NCBI GenBank assembly: GCA_001643675.2
Contig: LSRY02000034.1
Span: forward strand, 930,001-994,000
Origin: Monocercomonoides exilis
Lineage: Eukaryota; Preaxostyla; Oxymonadida; Polymastigidae
Length of the DNA: 64,000 nucleotides
Direction of reading: 5' to 3'
In this document: piece after piece, positions 42,951 through 55,809 of the stretch
Position numbering within the stretch: the stretch's first letter is position 1
Layout of the letters: each line of letters starts with the position of its first letter
Translations under genes and position numbers: made by a program
Notes under the pieces: generated by a model
The model's input: only the letters and a program-made list of their open reading frames with translations
Databases searched by the model: none
Told to the model about the DNA's origin: nothing

Positions 42951-44880
42951 AAGAATCGATGCGCGCAGCAGGGCGTGGTGGTGAGTTGGTACAGCAAGGG
43001 GTCGATGCAGGAAATTGAAGTTTCCCTTGCGACGTCTTCTTTGTTAATGTCTGTATGTGGACGAATAATTCTGTCTAATGCTTCGTTGATTCCGCTGTTG
43101 GGCTGTGTAAAAAGCACAAAGAGAAGTTTGAAGCGAGCATTGTGGTGGTAGCGCTGTGATGTTTGGCCCGAATTCAAGCTTGAAGGAGCTTTCTGTGAAA
43201 GTGGAGAGCCTGGCGAGTGCAGAGAGAGAGAGGCAAATAGTGGTGATGGAGGAGGAGACGGATGGGAAGGAACAAAGTCAGAGACAAGCAAGAGGTTGGA
43301 GAAGAACGGTGCTGAGGCCAGTGATGGCTGTGATTGTGGAGGAGGAGTGGATGAAACTGTGAGACAGAAGAGTAGCAAAATGGAGAATGAATAGAAGATG
43401 CTAATTGCGTTGTCGAAATTGCAGAAGCAGATGATAAGCATGCAGAAGGCGCTGTTCAATGAGGTGATTGTAAAGCAGCAGATGTCGTTTGCGCAAAAGA
43501 AGCAGGAATAGATGAATATTTAAGCTTCGTTTGAAGAGGTTGCTTAATGAACTCCCGGAAAGGTGAAGAAGCTGGAAGAACATGTGGTGCAAGTGGACTT
43601 TGGCGGGATCAGGGAAGGCGGGGCAGAGGAGAAAGGGGGTAGAGGGATGGATGGGGCGGGGAGGAGGAGGAGGAGGAACAGAAGCGGAGGGGGAGAATAC
43701 GAGGAGGCAGAGGAGGGGGGAAAGGCAGTAGAAAGTAATGCAAGAGCGCTATATGGGATTCCGTTGTTTCAGCACAACGATCCGAAGAGAGAGAGGGGGA
43801 TGATTGGATGTAAACTGTGGTTCAAACAGTGGCAAAGAAAAATGAAGGGAAGGCGAATGTTGTACAGTGACTGTTCATGCTTCTTGAGCATATGACAGAC
43901 AGCAGAGAACGTGAAGAGTAGGAGTGGCTTGTGACTTCGCCTGGTGGATCGGTAGCAGGGCTGTCTGGGGCAGATGAAGCGTTTGTTGAAGTTGCTGAAG
44001 ATAGGTCTGCAGTCGTAGCTAGTGTGGAAGCTGTCGTAGATTCTGTAGATATTCGGATACAAGATCGCAACAGACTAGGGCGTGTGCGGAGAGGCAGGGG
44101 TTTGGGGAGTTTGTGTTCATGTGGCTGGGGGAGAAGCAAGCGGTGCAGAAGAAGAGCGAAGCGGTGCTGTGGGCGAGGATGAATGGGGAAGAACTGTTCC
44201 GGATGGACTTTGCAGAGATGAAGCTGTTTGAGAAATTTGTGCGGAAAGAGTAAATTTGAGGTGAATTCTGGTTTTCCTGATAATTGAATGGTGTCAGAAG
44301 AGGTGTAGGAGAAGAGATTAAAATGTCTTTTGGTTGTTTGATGGGATACGGTCTGAGAAGACGTATGCAGATGCGTCTGTATTTATGGTGTTTCTACTGA
44401 ATAACTTCAGGGAAGAAGCAGCTTCCTGATATTTGCGTTTAAGTTAACCGGTGAGAGCCTCTATCGCGGTCTTTGAATTATGTGATTGTGAAGGCGGCAA
44501 GAGGTGTTGGTCAACTTGGAGTAGGATTTTCATGCAGTATCGAAGGTGACGTGGGAATGTTTTGGGCTGAAGCTGCATGTGCAGGTTGTACAGTCGGTGG
44601 AAGAGAAGAAAGAAGGGCGGTAGGCACTGTTTCATATTGCGCGGCTGCTAGAAGGGATGGTGAGGCTGCAGCTGTGGAGGATGCGCAGTCGATGGTGAAG
44701 AAAAAAGAAGTACAGTGTGTGCTTGTGCACTTCGTGAGAGATGAAGTTACACAAGAAAATGGCATTGTAGATGGAGTGAAAGAAAAATTTTTCAATAATT
44801 CATCAACATCTGTTTCTTCATTGCAAAAGAAAACAAATACTGAATGAAAGCGATGAAGATAAACAATGCGCTCAAATTAT
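42951..44880 (+). pseudogene. Decayed coiled-coil and low-complexity coding remains
   Basis: G+C-rich, stop-riddled DNA continuing from IQCH-like copy 3. Pieces with protein-like composition include KELSVKVESLASAERERQIV (near 43180), EFVFMWLGEKQAVQKKSEAV and ARMNGEELFRMDFAEMKLFE (near 44100-44250), and VKKKEVQCVLVHFVRDEV (near 44700). They could be the C-terminal half of the same ancestral gene or of neighbours. No family recognised. Confidence 0.4.
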
Positions 44881-45018
44881 TTGGTGGATATTGGATGTAA
44901 TCAACCATCAAATCACCAAAAGAATATTTTCATCAGCGTTTTTATCTCGTCGTAACCTTCTTCTTTTCCCTCTTTTCATTCTTTCTTCAATGATATTCGA
45001 TCATTTTTGGAGAATTTG

Positions 45019-45292
45019 AGAGAAGAAGGAGAGTGAGAAGAAGGAGTTAGAAGAAGAAGAGGAAGAGGATGAGGAAGAGGAAGAGGAAGAAGAGGAAGAA
45101 GAGGAAGAAGAGGAAGAAGAGGAAGAAGAGGAAGAAGAGGAAGATGAGGAAGATGAGGAAGATGAGGAAGAAGAGGAAGATGAGGAAGATGAGGAAGAAG
45201 AGGAAGATGAGGAAGAAGAGGAAGAAGAAATAGAAGAGGAAGAAGAGGAAGAAGAGGAAGATGAGGAAGAAGAGGAAGAAGAGGAAGGGAAG
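45019..45292. repeat. GAAGAG-type purine minisatellite
   Basis: Irregular array of GAAGAAGAG and GATGAGGAA units, about 270 bp. Its minus-strand Ser-run frame and Leu/Pro frame are by-products. Confidence 0.9.
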
Positions 45293-45488
45293 CCAAAAGA
45301 ATTGAAGCTACTTACGAATTCCTTGAGCAATTCTTGAATGATGAGCTTCCAAAAAAAACTGTTCCTGAAGTTGAGCTGTTAATCACAAGGACACAGCAAA
45401 AGGACATCTTCACTCTATCTGAAACAACTCAAATAAATACAATTTTTCCACAATTGCTAAGTTTGAATTAATAAGTGGTTGATGCAAT

Positions 45489-46060
45489 TTATTTCAGTTT
45501 CATGCATGTAATTTCTATCTCATTTCCATTTAGCAGAAAAGATGGCTTCTTGAATGAATGGAACGTTATTGTGTAGTTGTCAACATGAAGAATTCCATTT
45601 TCTATCTTCAGCAACATTGAATTGAGAGCAATAGGCTGAATCATATCTGCTTCACAAACAGAAGAAACGTTTACAAATGAAAGAGAAAGCTGGCCATTTG
45701 CTTTTTGAATGATTAAACTTCCAGAATATGAAAAAAACCGAACAAAGTTGAATTTTTCACTTTCGATCCAAACATTCTCTGAGGTTGCAATGAGATTTCC
45801 CATATTGCCATCGATTGTTGAGTTCAGATGCACTGAAGCAGCTGACTGAGATTGCAACGAGTGGAAAATCACATCATTCGCTTAGCATTCCCCGTTCACG
45901 ATTGTTTCCTCCGAAACTAACAGCTGAGAATACGATGAAGGAATAATGTGTTGCACTCCCTGATTCAATGATCGACAAGGCATGTTGAACTCTCCACATT
46001 GCTCGCTGTTTGTGTCATTACCTGCAACTGAAGAAACAAATATTGCATCGCTCTGGTATT
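45489..46060 (-). pseudogene. Beta-helix (Pmp-like) surface protein fragment
   Basis: Read on the minus strand: DAIFVSSVAGNDTNSEQCGE, then FNMPCRSLNQGVQHIIPSS, SEETIVNGEC, an in-frame TAA, and VIFHSLQSQSAASVHLNSTI with later LSLSFVNVSSVCE. The order (I-V-S-x-x-G-N-D ... CG..PC.SL..G) is the start of the beta-helix domain in oxymonad Pmp-like proteins. The signal peptide is missing and the frame ends at 45489 before the glycine-rich repeats. Upstream there is another stop. Related to the pseudogene at 15680-16642 but a different member. Confidence 0.65.
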
Positions 46061-46679
46061 TTTAACAACCCTCAACAAAAGATCTTCTTTCCTCACAAAT
46101 GAGTCTAAAGTTCAGCTTCACATCGCCATTTATGTCATGTTAGGCTCTCCGTTATTAGCTTCGAATTTGTCAAGTATGAAAAAATGAATAATTTTATAAC
46201 AATTATTAAATATAACATTCATATAAAAGCTAAATGAAAACCTTTTGATAAGTATAATTTTCATCTTTATCAAACTTGTGGGAGTAATTTACGCAAATTT
46301 TAAAATTCCAGGCACATTCTGTGCAAAAAAATTTTTTAATCAAATAAGAATTTGATTTATCTACGAATCTCAGAATTTTGAAGATAGAAAATCGAAACAC
46401 ACCTTGATCATTTCATTGACAAACAATTGTAAAGTGTTTCAATCAAGTGAAACTCTTTTTCATCGAAAAAATGATATTTAAATTTTGATCAAAAAAATTG
46501 ATACATAATTATTTGAAAAAAAATATATCATCTCATTAAGAAGTTTGTTATGACCCAGCAAACATCGCCGTTAAAGTTTGATATTTTCATTTGTATAATG
46601 GTAACGGAGTGTTTTTTATTAACTTTCATGGGATGAATTTTTGATCTGTTGCGACTTTTCAAAAAGAATTACCCATTTT
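46061..46679. other. AT-rich intergenic region
   Basis: No coding signal seen. Confidence 0.4.
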
Positions 46680-47105
46680 GAATAATTTTGGCATATTCAC
46701 AGAGAACGGGGCAGTTTTGATCTGACCCAGTATTTTTTTATTTTAAGGGTTAAAATTCCAAAATAATCACTGTATTAATTGCTTGGTTTAGGTTTTAGGG
46801 TTAGCGTAACAGATCTTGCGTTTAGGGTTATGTTCCCGCTCTTCTTTTTAGGGTTAGCACTCAAAAAAACTTGATCTTTTTTGGATTTTTAGGGTTAGGG
46901 TTTAGCCAGGTTTAAGTTGAGTTATAAGAAAGAAAGCTGGGCTTTGGCTCGAGTAGCGTAAGCGGTAGCTACCTCGACCATTGATATTCCGTTGGTCAAA
47001 GGTCGGGGGTTCGACTCCTGCCAAAGCTCTTTTTTTCTGTGTTTTTTATTATTATTTTCATTGAAATTTTTTTGCCCCGTTCTCTGTGAATATACCATAA
47101 TTTTT
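46680..47105. mobile_element. TIR-bounded cassette with tRNA-like gene and TTTAGGG-like motifs
   Basis: ATTCACAGAGAACGGGGCA at about 46695-46713 is inverted at about 47073-47091; the match extends outward with few mismatches to about 29 bp. Inside are several TTTAGGG or TTAGGG words (46745-46915) and the tRNA-like gene. No reading frame of note. Short TIRs without coding sequence suggest a MITE that carries a Pol III unit. Confidence 0.6.
46941..47027 (+). tRNA. tRNA-like sequence, non-canonical, possibly a pseudogene or SINE head
   Basis: Acceptor halves GCTTTGG (46941-46947) and CCAAAGC (47021-47027) pair fully. An A box (TAGCGTAAGCGG, 46954-46965) and a perfect B box (GGTTCGACTCC, 47008-47018) are present, and a T run follows at once (Pol III terminator). 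The T arm folds normally with two wobble pairs. The D arm is too long (CGAG..CTCG around TAGC..GCTA) and the anticodon stem GACCA/TGGTC closes a 12-nt loop, so no anticodon can be assigned safely. It may be an odd tRNA with a tiny intron, a decayed one, or a tRNA-derived mobile promoter. Confidence 0.5.
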
Positions 47106-48219
47106 TTGGTGTAACTTATTATTTGTAAGAAAAATTTTAATTCAATTTCTTTGGGAAAAATAATGAACCAATTTTTAGCATTTTTCAAATATTTCTTGAA
47201 AATTATTATGAAACAGCTATTTAATTGAATTACAATCATCAACACAAATAACTATTCACTGTAAAATTCTGCGTACTCACCATGTTTATTCATATTTTTT
47301 TTTTTTTTGAGACATCAATTGAGAATCTGCACCTGTTCATTTTGAGTGCATATCTATTAAGGAATATGTGAGATTTCATAAAGCTAAACAGTTGAACCGA
47401 GACAAAAACAGACATCAAAATAATAAATTCAAATTTAAAAATATCAAATTTCACTCTTTTATTTTCAAAAGTGAAATAATCATTCAGTTGTGTGCAATTT
47501 GAACAGCTGAAGATTTAAATCCCAAAAGCAAAATAGAATCAAACACATTTCAAAATTTTAAATTTGCGCAATAAAAACATAAAAATTATTGATTATGAAA
47601 TTCATAATAACAAATGCACCTCAAACAACAAATGGGACAGAATTTTTTCTTTTATGAAAAAAACCATGTATTGTTCCAAACTTATTCTGCATTCTAGTCA
47701 TAATGTTTATAGTCCAATGAAACAAAAAAAGGAATTGAAAACCATTCCAAAATAAATGTTTATTTTGAGTTTAAGAAACAATTCAATATAAAAAGAAATA
47801 TTTGGAAAAGGAATCGAAAATGAGCGACAAAGATTAATTTTTGTATTTGCAAATATGAATAATATGAAAACAAACATAATTGAATTGTCTGAGTGACATT
47901 TGAAGGTTTGTATTGATGAGCGATATTTTGTTAGAATAAGTTATAGCTAAATAAAAAAAATTAATCATTCAAACGGAAATTGAAAGTGAAAGCGACAATT
48001 TAGGAGGCACAGAATTCAATATTTAATTCAGGAAATGAAAAGAAGAAAAAGAAGAAGCTGAAAGCGGCGAATAAAAAAAAGGTTTAAACATTGCAAAATA
48101 ATGGAGAAGGAGAATCACAACTTATTTGGCTTTTTGTCTTTCTTTATCTCCTTCTTTTCTCTATCTTCTTCTTTCATAAGATGCCTCACGAATATTATCA
48201 GAAATTGCATTGAGATAAT
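47106..48219. other. AT-rich intergenic region
   Basis: No coding signal. Short frames (for example 47564-47755) look random. Confidence 0.4.
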
Positions 48220-50416
48220 ACCATTGGTGCTTAACCCGCACACTGGCGCCAAACCAGCACCCAGCAAATTATCGGTTTTTTCTAAAAAAAAATGAAAACA
48301 CACATTTGATTGAGTGTGAAGAGCTCACATTCGGACAATTACCATATTTATTATTAATAATTGATATTTTCCCCAAAAAATACAAAAATATTCATTTTCA
48401 TAAAAATTGTTTTAATTTTTATATTTTTGAAAATTTGCCATTTCCTAGCCACGGCAGAAAAAGAAAAACATCCTATTGTGCTTATTTTAATATTTGCGAA
48501 CAAAAAATTAAACGTATGGGAAATTTTTTTTCGATGTTTGCCTGATGGAACTTATTTCAATGATTAGATCAAAAACCATAAAAATGTGAAAACAATTGGC
48601 ATGCTTAGCTGTAGCTTAGAGAAGAAGTTTGCTTTGAATATTTCAAGAAGATTTTAATAATATTGTGTCTTTTATGTAATTTACAACAATTCTTTTAGTG
48701 AATGCACTTGCCAGAACCATGGTTTGATTGGGGTGTGTTTTTTTGGGGAGCAGGCTTTCAAAAAGTTAGATTACAGTTTGCCGTTTTTAAGTACTTGCAT
48801 ATTTTATAAAAATTTGCCTTGTGTAATAATTAAATTCTTCAAAAACATGTTTTTGAATGTTTTGTTTGACGCATATATTTGCTTGATTTTATTATTGAAA
48901 AGAATGAAGCTGCATTTATAACTGCAGCAATTTGTGCTGTAAACATTAACTGCTATTTAATGTTAATTTTTCGAAAATGAGAAATATATGTGTATTGATG
49001 TTTTTGATTTTTATCATTTTTAACAATTCAATGACTTTTTGTTAAATGTTCGTTTCACGTGTTAATTTTGATGGAATCCGTTGTGCATCAATTTATTGCG
49101 TTGTATTTATTTTTTTCCAAAATGAAATAATTTATGTGTGATGAATGAGACATTGGTAATATTTGTTTGATTAATTTATAAGAATAATAATTTTTTGATG
49201 GACGGTGGAAAAATGAATTTTTATTATATTATTGTGTTTTGCATTTATCTAAGAATTGAAACAATACATAAAGAATAACGCTTATTTTACGTCATATTCT
49301 GTTATAGAAAAAAATAAATGCGATAAACCCAATTCACACAAAATTTGTTTTGTTTCAAGTTCAAAACAATTGTTCATAATAACCTAGAGTTAATTTGGTT
49401 TGGATAAATGTTGAACGAATAAATTTGTGTTTTGGTTAGAAATTTTCATTTGCAACAGAAAATTTACAAACAATAATTACAAATGTCTCATTCATCACAC
49501 ATAAATTATTTCATTTTGGAAAAAAATAAATACAACGCAATAAATTGATGCACAACGGATTCCATCAAAATTAACACGTGAAACGAACATTTAACAAAAA
49601 GTCATTGAATTGTTAAAAATGATAAAAATCAAAAACATCAATACACATATATTTCTCATTTTCGAAAAATTAACATTAAATAGCAGTTAATGTTTACAGC
49701 ACAAATTGCTGCAGTTATAAATGCAGCTTCATTCTTTTCAATAATAAAATCAAGCAAATATATGCGTCAAACAAAACATTCAAAAACATGTTTTTGAAGA
49801 ATTTAATTATTACACAAGGCAAATTTTTATAAAATATGCAAGTACTTAAAAACGGCAAACTGTAATCTAACTTTTTGAAAGCCTGCTCCCCAAAAAAACA
49901 CACCCCAATCAAACCATGGTTCTGGCAAGTGCATTCACTAAAAGAATTGTTGTAAATTACATAAAAGACACAATATTATTAAAATCTTCTTGAAATATTC
50001 AAAGCAAACTTCTTCTCTAAGCTACAGCTAAGCATGCCAATTGTTTTCACATTTTTATGGTTTTTGATCTAATCATTGAAATAAGTTCCATCAGGCAAAC
50101 ATCGAAAAAAAATTTCCCATACGTTTAATTTTTTGTTCGCAAATATTAAAATAAGCACAATAGGATGTTTTTCTTTTTCTGCCGTGGCTAGGAAATGGCA
50201 AATTTTCAAAAATATAAAAATTAAAACAATTTTTATGAAAATGAATATTTTTGTATTTTTTGGGGAAAATATCAATTATTAATAATAAATATGGTAATTG
50301 TCCGAATGTGAGCTCTTCACACTCAATCAAATGTGTGTTTTCATTTTTTTTTAGAAAAAACCGATAATTTGCTGGGTGCTGGTTTGGCACCAGGGTGCGG
50401 GTTAAGTATGAATGGT
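48220..50416. mobile_element. Foldback element with two about 935-bp inverted arms
   Basis: Arms 48220-49154 and 49482-50416 mirror each other around 49318. All paired coordinates I tested sum to the same value, so there are no net indels. The outer 25-30 bp show some mismatches (ACCATT..CTTAACCCGCAC), the inner part looks identical, including matching 68- and 65-codon frames in both arms. The 327-bp centre is AT-rich. The repeated frames (MIGVCFFGEQAFKKLDYSLP and a Phe/Ile-rich one) have no family resemblance. I see no transposase, so it is non-autonomous. Confidence 0.85.
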
Positions 50417-51720
50417 GCGAAGCCAGAAGAGATTATATCTTTATTCAGATAATGAAAGAAAAGATGATATTAGCGAAGACTGTAGATGAATTAACGAAAA
50501 GTATATTGAAAGAATGAAATGTGGTAAGTGTTTTGGAATTTGCATTGGATAAGAATGGGCAAGCAACACCACGGAAAATGGATGGGTTGAAGGAAAGAGA
50601 GATGAAAGGATCATCTTCACTGGATTCGACGGTTTTTGAGATGAAAAACAGTAGCTTTTCTGGTTAGGGTTATTGTTCTTCTTCGTCTTTTTCGTCATTC
50701 TCATCTACTCGCTCGTTTTCTATTTCGTCTTCTTCGGCATTTGGAACAAGCTCGCTGCAAAAGTTTCTGGACTTGGAGGTGATGATGCAGATTCCGAAGT
50801 CAGTGACAACATCTTCCTCTTCTTCTCTTGCATCATCATCTTCGTCATCATCATCATCATCGTCGTCCCCAACAGTGTCATCGTCTTCATCTTCTTCTGT
50901 AGCCTCCTCCTCTTCTGACCCATCGCCCTTCTCCAATGTGCCTCTTTTTCTTCCACTTCCAGTTCTCCCGCTTCCGTAGAAAAGGCCATCACCCGTCCAA
51001 ATTGAGAGGCACCAGCTGGAGACGATCTTTTCGCAGGAGTTCCAGGTGACTCCAGAGAGCACATCTGTTGTACACACCACGCATCTGTCGGCTTCATCAT
51101 CGGCTTCTTCGTTGCAATCATTTGTCAAGCATAATGCGAGGCTCCAACCAAAGTCTCCTTCCTCTTCCTCTTCCTCTTCATCCTATACCACTTCTTCTCT
51201 CGCCTTCCTGCGATAGGCCATCTTCTTCGACATCCACTCAGCAACGGTGCCGCTGAAACTCTTGAATCTCTCTTTTATGCTCTGTTCTGCTTTTCAGATC
51301 CTATTTCAGTTGTCGCCTCGCTAAGCACTCGTCTCAATACGCATCTCATCCTTCTTGCAAACGAAGTTGCCTCCTTATTTTGTGCTGTTGAGATAATCCG
51401 CTCAGTACACTCGCTCTATTCTCAGATCTCTGCTTTTGGCACTGAGAATGGCAATAACAATTTTGATGGCAATAGAAATCCTCATGCTAGTGATGATATA
51501 AGTTAATAAAGTGATTCTGTAAATAGCAGGAAAGGCAACAACAACAACAATGCAAGTAGAGGAGGGGAACATGAGGAGGAATGTGGGATGAACAATACAG
51601 CTTCTATTCGCAATCATCTGTTTCTTCTTGGCAAATTAGCACCATTTTGTACGAGAGAACAGCAAGATTTTTGTGAGAATTGGGCAATCACACAGAATAA
51701 CCAGACATGAGCAACAATGA
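50417..51720 (+). pseudogene. Decayed Ser-rich gene remains, unrecognised
   Basis: A fairly clean frame near 50740-51000 reads KFLDLEVMMQIPKSVTT, a Ser run, then DPSPFSNVPLFLPLPVLP; after a stop come RPSPVQIERHQLETIFSQEF and TPESTSVVHTTHLS. A second patch near 51310-51500 reads LSTRLNTHLILLANEVASLF, then AVEIIRSVHSLYSQISAFG. Stops and frame changes separate them. The composition matches the other gene relics. No family assigned. Confidence 0.4.
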
Positions 51721-53499
51721 ATTCTCATCGGCAAGTGTGTTGTATTAGGTGGTGTGTATTTTTTATTTATTTATTTTGAATTGAAAGTGATTAGAATTTT
51801 GATGTTTGTCTGCTCATATTCTTTATGATCCTTTGAAATATATAAATTCGATATACCTTTCTAATTTAAAGCAATTAACATTCTTTTTTTAAACTTCTCT
51901 TTCTCCAGGAATCAATCCACCCCGGCCCTTCCCTCCATAGAACGCACATCTCTTTCTTTTGCTCTCATACGCCACCTCGTCCTCTTCTTCATCGTTCACT
52001 CAATCTGATCTGCAAAAGGCAAAGTTTCTGTGTTTATCTCTTTGCTCTTGTCATTCTTCGTCCTCCTCTTCAGCCTCGTCTCTATCGTAATCACTGTTCT
52101 GGACACTCTTCTCTGTGCTTGCACTCCAACTTTCCCAACTTGCAATCTTTATTAAAATGATTTTTGCATGATTTATTAAATTTAGTATGAAATATCATTA
52201 TGATTATCTTTATTGTCTTTGAATTTTTTCAACAATGTGAAAACATTTTGTTAAATTTTTATTAATAATTGTTATTCTTTTTAATTTTCTCATCATTTTT
52301 TTCAGAAATCAACCTCTTCTCCCTTATGACACTGCCTTCTTTTTCTTCTCGTCTTCTGCTCTATCTCACTTTCATTTTTCTTCATCATTATTTTCTTTTT
52401 CTTCTTCTTTATCATCTCGCTGACATTCATCTCGCAACTCACCTCACTTCTCTACTCCAGCATGACAATCATTATCTTCCTCATCTTTCTCAATTGGAAA
52501 CAGCTTGTGCCCTCGTCTTGATGATTGTGCAACAGAAGAAAATTTTTTAATGCATATCCATATTAAAGCAATCACCACATTGTTCAATGCTGAAGAGGAA
52601 TAGTTCCTGATTATACCTCATATAACTCCATTGTGAAGTTCCCACCAATTGAAATACTCGAAATGATTTGGTTAATCAAACATGCAACGGGAGAAAATGA
52701 GAGCAGCCAATACAACTTTTGCCAGAGACGATGATATGAAAAGAACTTCAAAAACAAAATTAAAATGTGCTGCTATTCATGCAAGGAGTTCACAACAATC
52801 TATGCCTTCTTCATCTTCAACAGGCTTTCTCGTTAAGCTCTCCTTCCCGCTCACAAGAGAGGCGTGTTGTGAATAAAATTGATGAGGAAGGTGTGTCTTT
52901 TAGATAAAGCTGAATTTGGAGGGAGGATTCTGCTATGGAACCAAAGCATGCTCAACTCTCTTGAAGAATTGTAAAGGTCAGCCAGATTGGATGGGGATTA
53001 TCCGATTTCTTTCTTTTTCGAAATAACAGCAAGAATGTTGGCATCCTGTAGCAGATATGTGTATAGATGGTGTCTTCATTCGAAGAAGCGTCACAGTTGT
53101 TCATCACTCCAATAACGATGCTTTAACACTTTGATGAAGCAAAAAAAATAAAAAAGAAAGAAGAACTGGAGCAGGAAAGCAACAACAGAAACGACTCTGC
53201 TTGTTTTGCAACCGCATTGAATCCAGGGAAAGGTGGAAGACGGAAACAAGATGAATGTTAGAAGAGAAGGAAAAGAGAAAAAGAAATAGAAATAGAAAGG
53301 AGTCATGAAGTCAAAGCACCTGGTTTCGATAAAGAAGATGCTTGAAATGAAAAAGAATGTTATCATGATGCGAAGCAAGCTGCTGTTCGTGTGGAGCACC
53401 ATCATCTTCTCCTTCTGTTGTGACATATTCGACTGAACATGCATCGACTTCATCATCAAAAGCACAATCATCTGCAAACTCATCACAATTGATACCAGC
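51721..53499. other. Low-information region with scattered coding-like scraps
   Basis: Short frames on both strands, for example MQREKMRAANTTFARDDDMK near 52682. The density of stops is high. Probably older relics of the same kind as the flanks; nothing recognisable. Confidence 0.35.
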
Positions 53500-54980
53500 T
53501 GTGTGGAGAATGTGTGGAAGGTGGCGGTAGTGTGGACGGCTTTCAACTTCACTTTTTCGCTCTTCAACTCTCACTCTGTCCTTATCTGGAATAGAGTGAG
53601 AGACAGCTTGTCTGTTGCAACTGCAGAAGGAGAAAGTTATATCAAGCAACAACGATGGGATCAACTTTGTAAATACATAAGCCCTATCTAACCCACTGAC
53701 AGGCGATTGTGATATGGTGAATGCAATCATCCCTTCAAACTTGCGGCTTGTTTTCGCAGTCGGTTGGAGGAGCAGCGAACACTGTGTTGAAAAGCCTCAG
53801 CTGCTTCTCGAGTCGAATATCCACATTTCGTTTAACTCAGCGAAAAAGTCTGTGTAGCCCAAGGTCCTCATTTTTGTTTCAACGTTTGCACTGCAAAGCT
53901 CGAAGGAGGAAGTGAAAAGGGAGCAGAGACAGTTTACACTGCGCCTGACGGAAACAAAGAATAAGAAAGAGCAGAATGGCTCCTTCTCCTTCGAGGTTGT
54001 GCAGAATACAGTTGGTTATTCACAGCTTGTAATTTTTTCTGTTTCTTCCAAACCGTCTCAGTTATCGTTAAATGTGTGCTCGTCCACCAAAGTCCCATAG
54101 CGCATATTCTTTAGTCCAATCACAAATGGAAGGTGAAAAGGAGATGTTGCAATTGAATCGAAAAGCTTGCACATCTTTTTGTAACAGCATCTGCTGAAGG
54201 ATTGGTTGTGTTGTGGCACTTAGACAACAGCTTTGTTATAAACAGCTTTCGATCTTTTGTCAACATCTGAGGAAGCATATGAATAAGAAGATGGAAGTGA
54301 GGAGAAAATGAGAAAGAATGAGATTTAGCAGAAGGCAAGGAAGATGCTTGCATATTTGGAGGAAGCTGAACAGGAAATTGAGGAACAACAATAGATGAGG
54401 ATAGCAGAAGACAGCAACAATGAAGACGACACAGCCTATGCATTTTTCTTTAGGAAAGGGCAATAACTTCTTTTTTCTGAAGAGAACGAGACGGACAAAA
54501 AAGGAGAGAAGGACAATGATGAACCAAATAGATTTGATTTGCTTGATTTACAGAATTAAACGAAATTCCTCTTTTCGACTCATGCATCATTTTACACAGT
54601 TGCTGGCTAACTTCATCAAACGGACAAAACTGCTCTTTCACACACAGTTCGGAGTGAATAAGGATTCATCTTCTTTATTTTCTGAGCTTTCGTCAACAAT
54701 ACAGCCACACGACTCATTTTTTTCATCTTCCCAGCCTTCAAAACAAGCACAGAACACACAAAACACATTGGCACATCCTATTTTGCAGCTGAAGAAGAGA
54801 GCACGATGCATCACGAACTTTATCATCCGATCTTTGCGTATCTATCGAGACGTGCACTTCACATTCGTTGCAGATGGCAATATCCGCTTTTGGAATGCTC
54901 TTCAGTCTCGGCTGCTGATTGACATTAGTTCTCTACCGAAGAGAGCAGAAGGGATTATTTTTTTGTTCGAGATTCCTGTT
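53500..54980 (+). pseudogene. WD40-repeat protein, decayed
   Basis: Typical WD40 blade strings survive in different frames: LAHLFVTASAEGLVVLWHLD followed by NSFVINSFRSF (about 54165-54265), RDVHFTFVADGNIRFWNALQ followed by SRLLIDI (about 54850-54925), and PSNLRLVFAVGWRSS (about 53735-53780). Stops and frame changes separate them. WD40 proteins of this size are often flagellar or trafficking scaffolds, and the neighbouring relics are of flagellar type, but the identity of the parent gene is open. Confidence 0.6.
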
Positions 54981-55809
54981 TAGGAATTAGACAGAAAAGC
55001 AATTTGACTGAAGAGGAAAATTATTCTAATGGCATTGTTATTGTGTTCAAGTTGATAACTACTGCTTCTCATCAAAAAAGCCGTTTGCTTTTATCAAAAT
55101 TTTGTGCATTGGATTATCCCAGAACTCTTCATTTTTCTTGTTCGTTCAAATTTGCCTTTCGTGTTCGCAAATGATTCATTGTATCGAAAAGCCCTTCCTG
55201 CACCTCTTCTGCTCATTCTGCCACAGCTTCTTCTGGTTGCCTGTTCTTTAAAAGGCGATATGATGTTGTTTGAAGAATTTGAGCTTCATAACAGCAACTC
55301 TTCTTTGTACCAGGCACTTCAGCAATCCTGCTCTATTTCTATTTCTTTTCTTTCCCTTTTTCTGACTCTTCTCTTTTATCTGCCTTTCTTGCTCTCAGTT
55401 TGGGGGAATTGTTGCAACTATCATATCTGTCAATTGCTGCAACATCTTCTCTTTTAACGAATGCTTATCCAGCGTTATGTCTTCTTCTTCTCCGTCATTG
55501 TTATCCTTCTCTATTTCTTCTGAAGTGATTAATATGAAGCAGAAGAAGATATATGAGAAGGGAATGGTGCAGCAAACGATTAATTTCAACTGGAGTTTAA
55601 GCTGGAACTGGAGGATCAACGTGGCTAAAGTGAATCGTAAGAAAAGTTCGAAAAGACTGGATTGTTACGGATGGAGAAGAAAAGGAAAAATAAAGAGTGA
55701 AATTTTTCACTCAAAAAAGATATTCATTTTTTCTCTAACAACAGCATCATTGACAGATACGAGCTGTCTTTATTGTTTTATCACATTTTTTGAAACCATA
55801 AGCAAAAAT
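54981..55809. other. Decayed coding-like sequence
   Basis: Short frames such as LRSSLPFVFANDSLYRKALP (near 55150) continue the style of the WD40 relic, then the sequence turns AT-rich. No intact gene. Confidence 0.35.

Noticed and set aside
46738-46920. TTTAGGG-like words as a telomere
   Set aside because: The words are few, irregular and embedded in unique sequence on both sides; at most an interstitial or chance occurrence.
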